Source: Microvelia longipes
Lineage: Eukaryota; Arthropoda; Insecta; Hemiptera; Veliidae
DNA: 64,000 bases
Direction: 5' to 3'
Assembly: GCA_018340805.1 (NCBI GenBank)
Contig: JACMZG010000008.1
Span: forward strand, 79,162,541-79,226,540
A program made the translations under genes and the position numbers. This document shows, one piece after another, positions 1 to 11,336 of this stretch; positions within the stretch are counted from its first letter, which is position 1, and each line of letters starts with the position of its first letter. Under the pieces are notes generated by a model. That model was not told where the DNA came from. It searched no databases and saw nothing but the letters and a program-made list of their open reading frames with translations.

Positions 1-205
1 CTTGGCTGCGGATCCTCATTCTCGTTCGCTGGCTTGCGGACCTCACTCTCAGTTCGCTTGGCTTGCGGACCTCACTCTCAGTTCGCTTGGCTTGCGGTCC
101 TCACCTCAGTTCGCTTGGTCCTTGTCGGACCTCAACTCTCAGTTCGCGTTGGCTTGCGGTCCTCACTCTCAGTTTGCTCAACTTGTGGCCCTCACTCTTA
201 GGAGT
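1..205. repeat. 29-bp minisatellite, about 7 copies, cut by the window edge
   Basis: A unit of about 29 bp (core GCTTGCGGACCTCACTCTC) repeats about seven times with small indels and decays near 205. It is much more GC-rich than its surroundings. The open frame across it is a by-product of the repeat: the peptide is only an iteration of a few residues with no domain. It may extend beyond the left edge. Confidence 0.85.
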
Positions 206-459
206 AAAGAAGTGTACACTGTACCTAATTTTATACTGAATATGAAAAATGAATAATTAATTTAAAGAAATTAATAAAATTAATTAAATAAAAAGTATAG
301 AATAAAAGCGTTTTTAAGTTTAAAAGGTTTTTAGTTACCGATTAGATCCTGATACGTCATGAAATGTAGCGTCAGTGTGGCTTGTTTCCATTACATCATA
401 TTTACTCTGTTTTCTGATTACTGGCAAGCAATTATATTTTATGAAGAATTATAGTAGAA

Positions 460-614
460 CCACGGCTAAAACCAGTTTGACAGCCGCGGGAAATAGTGTT
501 GAGGAACCACACTGTGTGCCTGATTTAAATTTAGCGTGGTTTACATCCAGTTTAACCTTATGGCCTTCTTAGCATTATTCCCACTGCTGTCAAACTAATT
601 TTAGGCGTGTGTCG
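460..614. mobile_element. MITE of about 155 bp, terminal motif ACGGCTAAAA
   Basis: The left end reads CCACGGCTAAAACCAGTTTG and continues into GACAGC. The right end is its imperfect inverse, ending in TTTTAGGCGTGTGTCGG. There is no coding capacity. The same family recurs at 20098-20240, and the same terminal motif bounds the larger elements at 41157-42030 and 18120-19250. The superfamily cannot be told without a clear target duplication. Confidence 0.65.
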
Positions 615-2508
615 GTTTATAAAGTTTCTCAGGAAAGTTAAAAGACAGAAATTTTCATATGATTTGTTTTTGCCAATTACCGTAAGGTAATTTGAAAAGT
701 ATGTGTTCTCCCTAAAAAATTTCGCAACCGAGGTTCACCATAATTATCCATCCTTATGTATTTTCATGTGTACTGAGTATGTTTTCTTTAATGTCTGGGT
801 GGTGGGTGTCCTTGTGTGTCTGTGTCACACAATAGCTTCCCTCTGTGTTTATGCTTAAGACTTGAAATTTGGCACGTGCTCAGACTCAGGTCTAGTTGAG
901 CTGGCGGGAAGAAAGACGTTTTCCACAGACATTTTTTATCAAAAACATGTTATGTGAATACCAAACAAAAAGAGATATAATGGACTGCAATTTTAAAACT
1001 ATTGCAACTATTAAAATGTATTATAAAAGAAGAACAGCAAGTCCAAATATAGTTTGAATAACAACACCGGAGCTTTCAACCTGGGATCCTGGTCGTCATC
1101 AGGATGAATTGATTTATTAAAACATCAACAAGACTATAAACACAAAAAAAATAAACCAACAAATATACATAGTCCAAATAATGTTAAGAGGCAACAACTA
1201 AAAGATGATACATAAGATTATGTGTAGCTTGATAAAATTATGGTATAATATTCTTAAAGACCATTAATTAAACAAAATACAATTAAATTGAACATATAAC
1301 AAAATTTTAGTAAATCTTATATAAGGAACTATATTATTGAAAATATATGGCTGTCCAAGTACATGATCACAGGCTCCATTCACATCCGTAAATTGCGCAG
1401 AATACCATTATATTCGATGACAACGCCTATCTAGCGTTTTTACTTCTTTAAGATATAAACTAATCTAACGCTAAACACCTAGATATTGGTAATTAATACA
1501 TTCTGATATTGAGCCTACGCTTGAGCGGAAGTAAACAAAATTTTAAGCTTCGTATAACATGACTTTAATGAGGCACTTAGGCCTTTGCATTTTGAGACCA
1601 CATCGAAGCGATCTAAGTAACACACCACTTACATAAAGAACCAAAACTATTCTAGCTCGAGCTCAGCGAAACCAGAAGTAACACCAACTTGGTGTTAATC
1701 ATTGACATTCTGTGGACGGGAAAACCGATTTAAAATTTTAACTCCCTAAACTTTAGTACCACTTATTCTAAGGTCGAACGAAACGAGTCCGAATAATGTG
1801 AGGAAATACTGAGGTACTCTGTGCCCAATTTTTTATTTATTGTCCCTCTTGTTTGAATGACGTAATTCTGTGATTTGTTTTGTCATTTATGCTTTTTAAA
1901 TAAGTTCTTTATTGGTGAAGTATACAATATTTTATTTTGTGTAAACCAGAGCCATATTTTATGTATTGATTTGGGATAATTTTTGCCTCTTTAATTTTAT
2001 TTTATTTCTTTAACCTTTATTTTGGTAGCAAAAATTGGGTTAGTTTTTGGGGGTTTGGTTGGGTTATCAGGATAATTTCATGATCACATATTTTTTGGTT
2101 TGGGTAATTTTTTTAATTTTTATTTTCTAGCAGGATTTTCAAAAGCATGTAGATATTTTTTATGGTGTTTTTAATAGGTTTATATTTGTAAAGGAATTTT
2201 GCAAGAGTTCCAAAGTATTTATTTATATAAAATAAAAAATAATTATTTTATTTATTTGCCTATGTAGCTTAGTATCATTGTAGAAAATATTTTTGTATTC
2301 TTTTCCTACATTGGTTTCTAGTCTTATTACATTATTTATTCTTCTACATCCTACTTTAGTAATTCAAGTGATATTTTTGTACTATTTTTTTTAATTTTAC
2401 CTAGAGATAAATTAAATAAATGATACTTATATTGTTTTATTAAATGTATTCGAGAATGTCGTTATTTTCCTAATAAACATTTATTTTATAATAAATAATT
2501 GTACATAC
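615..2508. other. AT-rich spacer, no gene recognised
   Basis: No exon of the neighbouring gene family (83-, 99- or 314-323-nt type) was found here by eye on the minus strand. The segment at about 1040-1130 looks like an old dispersed repeat. Exons 3-5 of the partial gene at 2509-3463 are therefore either beyond position 1 or lost. Confidence 0.5.
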
Positions 2509-3463
2509 AGATCACGAAAGGTGTAATCGAACTGCCAATCAGTATTGCTGTTAGGAAGTTTAGTAGTTCTGAAGGAGGCGCGGTCATGGGACGCTGTTTT
2601 GAAAATTAAACCGGGTTGAAACATGTAAATGTACCAGGTAACGCCATTTAGCTGAAAATTATATACAAATGATCTATCAGAAAAACATTTTAGTTGAAGT
2701 ATAATTGTTCATAGCAATAAGCCTACTCAAGGAAGTAAGCATTGAGGTTTATAGATGATGAAGCTGATGAATTCGTGACGTGATTGGGTGTTAGAAATAG
2801 AGAAATGAAGAAGGGAACTTCACTTCCTGATTAATCTTAACTTTTATGATCTAATAAAACTCATGGATATGCTAATCGTATTGAAACGAAACTTAGTGTA
2901 CTCATATATTATCGTAAAGATTAACTTTTCAACAATTTCAACTGATAATTTTGAAATGAAATTTAATTATAACAATTTTTAAAATAGCGTATACAATTTA
3001 ATTGATAACAGTTCAACGAATGCTGATAAATGAGATGACCACTAGCCACTTATGTTAATCTTATGCAGAATTACATGCGTGGGTCAAATCTTATATCCAT
3101 CCGCAAACGTTTCTTCGGCGTTTTTTGATTTTTAATATATAAAAGGCGAAGAAAATTGCGCTAAGTTTCTTATTAAAGGTTTTACACATTTTCCTATATA
3201 GTATATTCTGAGGTAAAAGAAAGCGAGTCCGAGGCTAGAAGGATACGGGTAACGAATCCGATGTGATAAGGTAACGTTTCGAGGTACCCTGTACCAGATG
3301 TTTTTTATTGCCGGTTACCATATTATAGATATAAAATATTAAAGAATCTTTAAGAAATGGGTACCTTCTCATCTCTGTAGTCCTGTAAACTTCGATTAGG
3401 TTCTACACACTTGCAGCTAACATACCTATCAAGTAACAAGATGCAAGCGGTTAACTGCTGCAT
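2509..3463 (-). CDS. Lipocalin-like secreted protein, copy 1 (partial: exons 1 and 2)
   Basis: Two exons of a divergent member of the array. Exon 1 is 3365-3463 (ATG at 3461-3463, 33 codons, start MQQLTACILLL, then VSCKC) and ends at a GTACCC donor. Exon 2 is 2509-2651, again exactly 143 nt, with a CAG acceptor, a GTATGT donor and the family motif NGVTWYIY. Phases are 0 and 2, as in copies 2-4. The cysteine found in exon 2 of the other copies is missing here (HDRA replaces the NC region), and the signal-peptide core is broken by DR, so the copy may be specialised or decaying. Exons 3-5 are not visible and should lie at lower coordinates or outside the window. Membership of the family is secure from exon length, phase and motifs; expression is unknown. 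Confidence 0.68.
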
Positions 3464-3799
3464 GTTAATAGCTTCTTGCATTACTGATGTTTTATCTCTT
3501 TGATAAAACATATGATGACGTTCTCATCATATTCAAGTAATTTAAATTATTATAAATTAAAGCCAACTTGTCTCAGTGTGAAACGGATTATAAGAAAATA
3601 GTAATTATATGAAATTACAGCAATAGATATAATTAGAGAATGTGTGATGGATAATTCGATTTTAATTGTTTTATAAATAGCTCTGGCTACTTGCTTTTGG
3701 GGGATAATGATGAATATTAAACGTTTAGTAAATTGCATTTGATGGTAAACAGTTGTAAATGTTATTGGTTGTATACCTTAGATTAATATTATAGTCTAG

Positions 3800-4740
3800 G
3801 AAAGTATGCCTCAATGTTTCAGGCAGATACATTTGCTATTAATGCATGTCTAAAAAAAATATTAAAAATAATCCTAATCAGACTACTATTAATATTTTTT
3901 CTGACAGCCAAGCTGCCATTAAATCATTTGGTTCATATAAAGTCAACTCTAAGCTTGTTTGGGATGCTCACAAAATCTTTTGACCTTGTCACTCAACAAT
4001 GATGTAGCAATCAGTGCTGGTGCCTGGCCACAAGGGATTTGAAGGCAATGAGCAAGCAGACATCCCTTGCAAAATAGGGTCTGAGACCACTCTGTAGGCC
4101 CTGAACTCATAGTTGCCATACCCAAAAACTATACTTAAAGGTGAAGTAAAAGATTGGCTCTTAACCATTCACCTGCACCATTGGATCAAATCCTCTGGCT
4201 TGAGGTACAGCAAATTCATGTTAAAAGGACCCAGTCCACAAACAACTGTGAATCTTCTCAGTCTAATTAGACAGGACCTTAGAACAGTAACTGGACTACT
4301 GACTGCTCACTGTCACCTCCTTAAACACCTCCATATCATTGTTACCATCTTTAATGATTACCTAGTGTGTAGGCTTTGTGAATCGAAAACCGAAACTGCC
4401 TCTCATATTCTTCTGATGTGTGAAGCCCTAGCTTATCTATGGTTTTCCAACTTTGGTAGCAGCACTCTCACAAAGTTTGACTCTACCTATGAATTCTAGT
4501 CAAGAAGATCCTAGACCTAGTCCGTGGAAAAGGATTATTCTGACCTGGATCAATTGAAGAGATTGTACAATATACTCCAGTCGCAGTGCAAATAGGGTCC
4601 ATCCTCGACCCTAACCCTAATAAAAAGCATTGGACTCTAAACACAATGGAATTCCATCCTGATAACATGAGAGGTTGTTTAATTGTGGTCTTAAGAAGGG
4701 GTACCACTCTATCAAATTAGTCTAAAAATATCATCGTTTG
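3800..4740 (+). pseudogene. LINE fragment: RNase H and C-terminal zinc motif
   Basis: This is the 3' end of a non-LTR retrotransposon polyprotein, broken by several frameshifts. From 3805 on, RNase H-like pieces are visible (FQADTFAI, then SDSQAAIKS in another frame, then a GHKGFEGNEQAD-like stretch). The open part at 4113-4499 carries a W..RYSKFMLKGPS segment, a GLLTAHCHLLKHL motif and a CRLC...H....C zinc-binding motif. That order is typical of the C terminus of I/Jockey-group LINE ORF2 proteins. The endonuclease and RT are absent, so this is a 5'-truncated dead copy. The 3' limit at about 4740 is approximate and no poly(A) tail is obvious. Confidence 0.75.
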
Positions 4741-5767
4741 GGCAGGCCAACTAGACCTAAAGTCTAATTTTTGAGCTAATATTTTAATGTCTAACATAAA
4801 CACAGATGGAGTTCTGTAAAACACAGACTGCATGATAAGCCACTCAGATCACCAAGAAAATGCCTGAAGCGGATAACTATGGTGAAACCTCGGATATTTA
4901 GGGTTAACACATTACTTTTCCTTATATCTACGATAATAAGTGAGGAAAATTAATAAATTTAAATAAATTGAAAATAAAAATAATAGCATTCATTATTACA
5001 ATTATACATTATATTAGTACTAATAGTAATTATGTATTACTATTAGTAATTCATTATTACATTCACATTATTTATTACATATTACATATGTATAAAAATG
5101 TAGCAGTAGAGAGTTAAACTTTATCAAACCGTTTCCTTACACATGATATAAACCTAACAATATGAGAATCAACGAGGAAGAGATGCTATCTGAATCTATA
5201 ACTTACAATATCTAGTATGGAAACTAAAGTAAATAAATTTCCATTTTAAGTTGAAAATCTCGTTCATTATTATCTTATTCAATCTATACTCGTTTATTGT
5301 AGTTAAACTATCAGGTTTTATTTATGTTAAAGGGATATGTATTTTAAGGCTTATTCGCTCTAATTTCTTATTGATAAAACTTTCTTAGTTAATACAAAAA
5401 GTGTATAAAACATGATGAAATAGTATATAAAACATGATGAAAAAGTATTATATACACACATTATTAGTACACAATTTTTTTATCATTTGATACTACCGAG
5501 TTTTGCGACTCATGAATAGTTGACACAATATAATTGTGATAATAACACCTAGGAAATGTAACAAGCAAAATGCAAGGCTACATTTGGGAACTATTCCAGA
5601 GTTCAGCTTGTCGGCGCCCTGAGTTAGAGTAACGAAATAGAGTGGGACATGACAATTATGTCGAGCCATCAATGATGACGAATAATGATACAATTCCCAG
5701 ATTAGCATTGCAATTTCGCTTGTTACATTTCCTAGGTTCTCTTGCACAATTATATCTGAGTCATACA
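4741..5767. other. AT-rich spacer, no gene recognised
   Basis: This stretch lies between the LINE fragment and the 5' LTR of the gypsy-type element. It holds AT-rich simple sequence (about 4940-5100). The short open frames at 5493-5830 have no recognisable domain. Confidence 0.5.
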
Positions 5768-5895
5768 TGTTACATAGATGTTGTCTGGCATCTTAAGTTT
5801 GTTGTTGCTGTATACTTAAGGTTATTGTAGTATATATACATTCATTTTCAACATTAACATGTGCATATTTTATTAGTAATATCATCAACATAACA
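5768..5895 (+). repeat. 5' LTR of the degenerate gypsy-type element
   Basis: 128 bp, TGTTA...TAACA, with a TATATATAC stretch near 5832 that could serve as a TATA box. It matches 10945-11084 along its length with small indels. It is followed without a gap by the primer-binding site. Confidence 0.85.
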
Positions 5896-5980
5896 TGGTG
5901 TTAGAAGTGGATTAGTTTCGTGAATAATTATATCGCAAATACCTGAATCAGTGAGTATTTTTTTTGTTTTCTTTGTCAAA

Positions 5981-6510
5981 ATGAATACATCGAGCACCAC
6001 TCCCTTCGTTGAAGATTCTCGTCCTCGACCCACCAGTAATACATTGAATTCCTCTGGCATTCCGCACATTGATTTAAAATCGTCTAAATCTCCCTACTGC
6101 ATTGGAAACATGGGCTTCGCAAATTTAAAATTTACCTAAGAGCCGCAACCTGGTTAAAGAAGATGACGAACGCAAAGTTGCTCTGCTTTTACATCACTTA
6201 GGGCCTGGAGCTATACAATTTCAACTTCTTGATGTCGGCATATTGATTCAATTAAATTTAATGAGTTAGTTAAAAAATTTGAAGATCATTTCTTACCTAA
6301 AGTGAACATTTCGTTTGAAAGGCATAGATTTTTCAATAGAAAGCAAAATGATAGTGAGTCTATTGAAGATTTTGTTACTAATTTAAAAAACTTAAGTCTA
6401 ACATGCGAATTCTCTGCGCTTCGAGAAAGCTTAGTCAAAACATTTTCTCTGCGGATCAATGCACAAAATATTTCATTAAAAGAGCGTCTCATAACGAAGA
6501 AGGTTCAATA
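5981..6510 (+). pseudogene. Gag remnant of the degenerate gypsy-type element
   Basis: The gag frame starts at an ATG at 5981 and breaks at about 6138. It is picked up in another frame at 6302-6511, where VNISFERHRFFNRKQ and IEDFVTNLKNLSLTCEF resemble the Ty3/gypsy Gag capsid region (the F..R.Q...E....F...L..L...C.F pattern). Frameshifts and stops separate the parts. The zinc knuckle follows near 6790. Confidence 0.7.
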
Positions 6511-6788
6511 ACCCTGGATAAAGCTCGTCGAATTAGCTTCAAACAATGTCTTAACTAGAACTTTGATCGCCTCAGTTAAGCACAACAGTGTCAACTGCCA
6601 TCCACGTTAGTCAAGATTTTTATTGTGCCTTGTCTTAAAACAAAAATGGTCTAGGAGCCAGTACAGAAAATCCAAAGCTTTTCCAGAGGCAACTCGCGCT
6701 CAATCAGGCTCGTACTTCACCGTCTCGTCAATCAAAATACATTCCAATCAAAAACATCTGTTCTCGTTGCAACCAAGTCCACCGATTT

Positions 6789-7412
6789 ATGTGCCCTGCT
6801 GCTAATGTGACATGTGGAAAATGCTTCAAAATTGGGCACTACTCAAAATGCTGTTTTTCTAACCCTAAAGTTGTCAAAAGTAGGTACATTTTTATTAAAA
6901 ATCTTCCTTCAGACAGTGCATTATCATGGTATGTAGATTTAAATATCAATAATTGTGTTGTCAAATGTCAATTAGATACAGGGGCTATGGCAAATGCCAT
7001 GAGCTTGACGAATTTCAAAACTTTTAACTTGCATTATAACATTTGTGAAACTAAAACAAATGTTCTTATTTATAGTAGAGAACAACTGGATGTACTAGGC
7101 ACAGCTATTATTCCATGCATGTATAAAAACAAAACTTACAATTTAAATTTTTATATTATTAACCTACCTGAAGCATTGAATAGTGTTACAATTATTGGAT
7201 TAAAATCTTGTGTTGATTTAAATTTAATAAAAAGAGTACATAATGTCAGTTTTGAAATCAGTGAAAATTCTCAACAAATAATTGATGATAATAAAGACTT
7301 TTTTGTAGGATTAGGTTGCATAAAAAATAAATGCCACATTACTATAGACCCTCAAGCGCAACCGGTAATTGAACCCCTTAGGAAAGTTCTTTTCAACTTT
7401 ATAATGATTTAA
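6789..7412 (+). pseudogene. Zinc knuckle and aspartic protease remnant of gypsy Gag-Pol
   Basis: The frame opens with a CX2CX4HX4C-type knuckle (CGKCFKIGHYSKC) from the end of Gag. It continues into a retroviral-type aspartic protease with the active-site motif QLDTGA at about residues 56-61. The end of the frame (PQAQPVIEPLRKV) is the linker that leads into reverse transcriptase. The frame stops at 7412, just where RT should begin. The DTG triad is intact but the reading frame cannot reach Pol. Confidence 0.75.
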
Positions 7413-7591
7413 AAATAGAATTAAAAAAATTAGAGGACATGGGAGTAATAGTTAATACTACCGAGCCTACCCCATGGGTCAGTTCTCTAGTCTGTGTCAA
7501 AAAGAAAAATAAAGAAAAAAAGAAAAAGAAAACCTATATCTCATGTAGGTCACACTTTTAGTAGCAGCCAAAACCTGTAAATAGTAAAGAA

Positions 7592-8704
7592 TTGCAGCGT
7601 TTTTTGGGCATGCTGACTTACTCACTCCTAAAGAAAGATGTTCAATGGCATTGGGACAGTACACATGATTTAGAGTTTAATAAGTTAAAAGAATTAATCA
7701 CAAAGGCACCTGTACTTACCTATTTTGACCCATTTAAGCCACTTACACTATCTTGTGATTCATCACAGTTTGCTGTTGGAGCTGTGATTTCCCACGGACA
7801 TAACCCAATAGCTTTTGCATCTAGTAGTCTTACAGAAAGTCAAGCTAATTATGCTCAAATAGAGCGCGAGTTACTTTCAATAGTGTTTGGATGCTTGAAA
7901 TTCCATCAATATATTTACGGGCACCAAGACCTTGTTGAATCAGACCATAAGCCCTTAGTGTCCCTTTTTTCTAAACCTCTACATAAGGTACCTAATCGAC
8001 TTCAAAGATTAATGCTTAGAATTCAAAACTACGATTTAAAAGTTGTTTTTAAGGCTGGTAAACTCATGTATGTTGCTGACACTTTATCTCGAGCTCCTGT
8101 GAACGATTATTTCCTCAGTGGTTTAGATCAAGAGGTTAATTTGCATGTGAATTTGCTATTGTCTACTTTATCAGTTTCAAATGCAAAATTGGATTCAATT
8201 AAAAAAGCTACTAGTGAGGATACATCTCTGGCAACAGTTTCCAAGTACTACTTAAATGGTTGGCCTAAATCAAAAAGTCTTGTTCCCATTGAGGCTAGAC
8301 CCTATTTTAAATTTTTGGATGAATTTCACGTTGTTGACGGTCTTTTCTTTAAAGGAGAGAGTTTAATTATCCCCAAGTCATTAAGACATGAGTACTTAAG
8401 CATTATTCATGAAGGCCATTTTGGACTTCAAAGATCTCTTGACTTTGTTAAAGATAAAATATATTGCACACATTGTTTAAAGTATTCGGCCAATAACATT
8501 AAACAGCCACTTGTTCCTTTTGAATATAAGTTTTACACTTGGTCACAGGTAGCCGTTGATTTCATGGAACTAAAGGGCAAGAAATACCTAGTATGTGTTG
8601 ACTACTTTTCAAAATTTGTAGAGTTGCCTTTGATAACAAATCTTACAGCCTCCACTGTTATAGCAGAATTAAAGTCAATATTTTCTCGTCATGGAATTCC
8701 TTAA
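7592..8704 (+). pseudogene. RNase H and integrase remnant; most of RT missing
   Basis: The first residues (LQRFLGMLTY) are the RT thumb/connection. RNase H follows (LSCDSSQFAVGAVIS, then IERELLSIVFGC, then SDHKPL), then a damaged zinc-binding region and the start of the integrase core (VAVDFMELKGKKYLVCVDYFSKF). Upstream, at 7420-7500, only the first RT motif (WVSSLVCVKK) remains. The palm with the YxDD motif is absent, which implies an internal deletion of several hundred bases. A stop (TAA, 8702-8704) sits between integrase catalytic residues 1 and 2. Confidence 0.8.
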
Positions 8705-9136
8705 AAACTTATTTCAGACAATGGCCCACTTTTCTCTAGTATAGAGTTTTCTAAATTCATGAAAGACTGGGATATTACCCATGTTACATCATCACCCCAT
8801 TACCCCAAAGCGAATGGTCTGGTGAAAAAAACGATTGGTTCTTTTAAAAGGATGTTATTAAAATGTTTTGAGTCAGGTAATGACTCTTATTTAGCACTTC
8901 TTAATTTTAGGACTACTAATAAAGGAGACGTATCTTCACCTTCAGAACAGTTGATGTCTCGACAGCTGAGGACTAAGTTACCTTTAAATTCAAACCTGTT
9001 AAACCCTAAACTTGTCGACTTGTCACAACACAAGCGTACTATAAATGAAAAAAAAAATAAAATGTGTGAATATTATGATAAAACAGCTCATGATTTGCCA
9101 GAGCGTCATATAGGAGAATGTGTGGTGTTTAAAAAA
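8705..9136 (+). pseudogene. Integrase core remnant after the stop codon
   Basis: This continues in frame after the stop at 8702-8704. SDNGP carries the second catalytic Asp, and YPKANGLVKKTIGSFKRML is the third-motif region. The catalytic Glu normally found after ANG(Q/L)(A/V) is Lys here, so the DDE triad is broken. The C-terminal part (GECVVFKKYG) then runs into foreign sequence at about 9137. The gypsy frame is recognisable again from about 10716 (RRNRVH) to about 10930. Confidence 0.75.
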
Positions 9137-10252
9137 TACGGGCCTTCGGCCCGTAGCCGCTACGCGACCACATTGTTGTTGTTTTGTATTATCTATGGTT
9201 TCATTATCGTTTCTTGTTACATGGCATTTTGCCACGTATTTAGCGAATTTTCACAGCCTCGTTTCACAGGCCCGCTTCGCGGGCCTGAGAGGCTTTCTCA
9301 CAAATTTGATTTTATTAATCCTCTATTATTAATATTAAGCAATAATATTACAGTTAACAAGCAGTATAAAAAAATAAGTATATTTAAATACATAACTAAT
9401 ACGTTTTCTATAGAGGTACTAAAGAATACAAGAAAAAAATCCACACGTTGCAACTGTTGGAGTAACCTTGTATAAAGGGTAAGAAAAGATTATAGTTTCA
9501 TCTTTCATCAGTTTTAGTTATCGTCCACCTTACAAAAGGGTATAAACAATCACATACATTTATGATTGTTTATACAATTTAAAGAATAATGTCAAGTTTT
9601 TTTCGTATTTTTTTCTTAAACAAATTGTTTATTTGAGTATAATCTTTAGGTTGAAAAAAATATTATTCATGATTTTTTTAAAATAAAAATACCGTTTTCG
9701 TCACTTAGGGTTGTCTAATTGAGCTGAAACCGGTCGCAGTCGTTTTAGAATGACTTCGACCATATGAAGACTACTTCGAGGTTCTTCCTCTTTACAGGCC
9801 TGCTTAGCTCGGCGTGGATCAGTGGAAGCCATTTTTGTCCTGTCTCTCTAGGACAGTAGGCTTACCAGGATGGAGCAAGAGGTAGAGGCCCCTCTTTTAT
9901 ACTATATCCCCAACTTCTAACACTACTGAACCCAAGATATATCGTACGAGTCTTTGACCTAGACGTATACATATATACAAGATTATATATATACTTTGAT
10001 TCAGCTGAAATTGGACTTAATCGATTCAGCTAGCCGTCTACCTAAACACGAAATACCTTGTTTTAAAGCCATTTTAAGTTTCAAAAAAATTTTTTTCATG
10101 ACGTCATAACTTTGATTGATGACGTCATTATGTTTTTATAAACAATAGGCCTCGTAACCTCCACAACATCTCGCGATTTGCAAAGTTTCGTTTCAATTTG
10201 AGAACGCCTTCAAGAGTTATCGTTCGCCATACGAAAGTGTTGAAACTCTACA

Positions 10253-10344
<92 letters not shown>

Positions 10345-10429
10345 TACATACATACATACATACATATATACATACATACATACATACATAATATATACAT
10401 ACATACATACATACACATATATATACATA

Positions 10430-10477
<48 letters not shown>

Positions 10478-10712
10478 TATATATACATATATTATAAACT
10501 TTTTCGGACATATATTTTGTTATCAGGAAGCCAATAGGAACCGATTCCAATCACTCCCACCCTCAACTTCCGTCATCCGAACAACCTCATAAGCGTCATT
10601 TTCATAATGAAAATTCGCTAAAATCCAACTGACAAGATCTGGCTCCCTGGTATGATATCTAGTATAGGCCCTCAGCCTAGATCTTCATCATTCTCCGTAT
10701 GATGAAGATATA
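9137..10712. mobile_element. Inserted sequence interrupting the gypsy integrase; ends uncertain
   Basis: Integrase homology stops at about 9136 and resumes at about 10716. The segment between starts with a GC-rich stretch (CCTTCGGCCCGTAGCCGC, related to 48926-49010 and 44425-44460). It holds a small hairpin at about 9539-9572, two GACGTCA motifs near 10100-10125 and a long (TA)n tract, with no coding sequence. ATACGG occurs at both borders (near 9136 and 10717) and could be a target duplication, but some integrase sequence is also missing, so the exact ends are uncertain. It may be more than one insertion. Confidence 0.5.
10258..10497. repeat. (TA)n / (CATA)n microsatellite
   Basis: Long TA runs are interrupted by a block of ATAC/CATA tetranucleotides. 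The tyrosine/isoleucine-rich open frames across it are artefacts of the repeat. Confidence 0.95.
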
Positions 10713-10944
10713 ATCATCATACGGAGAATTCCGTCGCAACAGAGTTCATATTAAACAGGCACCAAATCCTGTCAGTTGTAATGACACTTGTTTGAAAGTT
10801 CTATTAATAATGGAATAAAAGATACTCAAATTCAGCCTGTAAAGTCAAATATTCCAGACACAGGTAGTGTCACGACCACAACTCGGTCTGGTCGCCAAGT
10901 TAAGGCCTCAGAGAGGCTTGATTTGTAACTGTAAAGAAGGGAGA

Positions 10945-11084
10945 TGTTATCTAGATGTTGTCAGGCATCTTAAGTTGTTGTTGCTTGTAAGTACTTAAGG
11001 TTATTGTATGGTTATCAATATACATATATTCATTTTTCAACATTAACATGTGCATGTTTTATTATTAATATCCTCAACATAACA
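10945..11084 (+). repeat. 3' LTR of the degenerate gypsy-type element
   Basis: 140 bp, TGTTA...TAACA, homologous to 5768-5895. It is preceded by a polypurine tract and followed by the ATACA target duplication. The two LTRs differ by substitutions and several indels, so the insertion is not recent. Confidence 0.85.
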
Positions 11085-11336
11085 ATACAATTCATTATTA
11101 AATTCAAAGTACTATAAAAATAATCTATAATAACAAAATCGGATACGGGATACATAGGACATTTATCGAAGGTGTAAATAGCAAATCCTCATCATATCAG
11201 ATTTGCTATGCTTATCCTGACTTCTTTGGACTCGGTTCGCTCGTCTTCAGAATATGAAATTACCATATTTATAATGCAGTACGTACTTCGGAATCCCTTC
11301 GCACGACCACTGACAAAATAATAATAAAAATGTATA

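Larger units (their letters stand above)
5768..11084 (+). mobile_element. Degenerate gypsy-type LTR retrotransposon with short LTRs
   Basis: A whole insertion bounded by short LTRs (5768-5895 and 10945-11084), both starting TGTTA and ending TAACA. The target duplication is ATACA (5763-5767 and 11085-11089). A primer-binding site (TGGTGTTAGAAGTGG, 5896-5910) follows the 5' LTR directly, and a purine tract (AAAGAAGGGAGA, 10933-10944) precedes the 3' LTR. Gag, protease, RNase H and integrase remnants lie between them on the plus strand. Most of the reverse transcriptase is deleted and an unrelated sequence interrupts the integrase C terminus (about 9137-10712). The element cannot be autonomous. 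It lies between copies 1 and 2 of the host gene array. Confidence 0.88.

Noticed and set aside
2..256. 84-codon frame at the left edge
   Set aside because: It is made of the 29-bp minisatellite; the residue pattern follows the repeat.
1060..1110. A third CTGATGA...GAAA arrangement on the minus strand
   Set aside because: Stem II and a short stem III can be drawn, but the flanks do not pair as stem I, so the hammerhead fold is incomplete.
10210..10550. Overlapping Tyr/Ile-rich open frames on the minus strand
   Set aside because: They are translations of the (TA)n/(CATA)n microsatellite, open in several frames at once.
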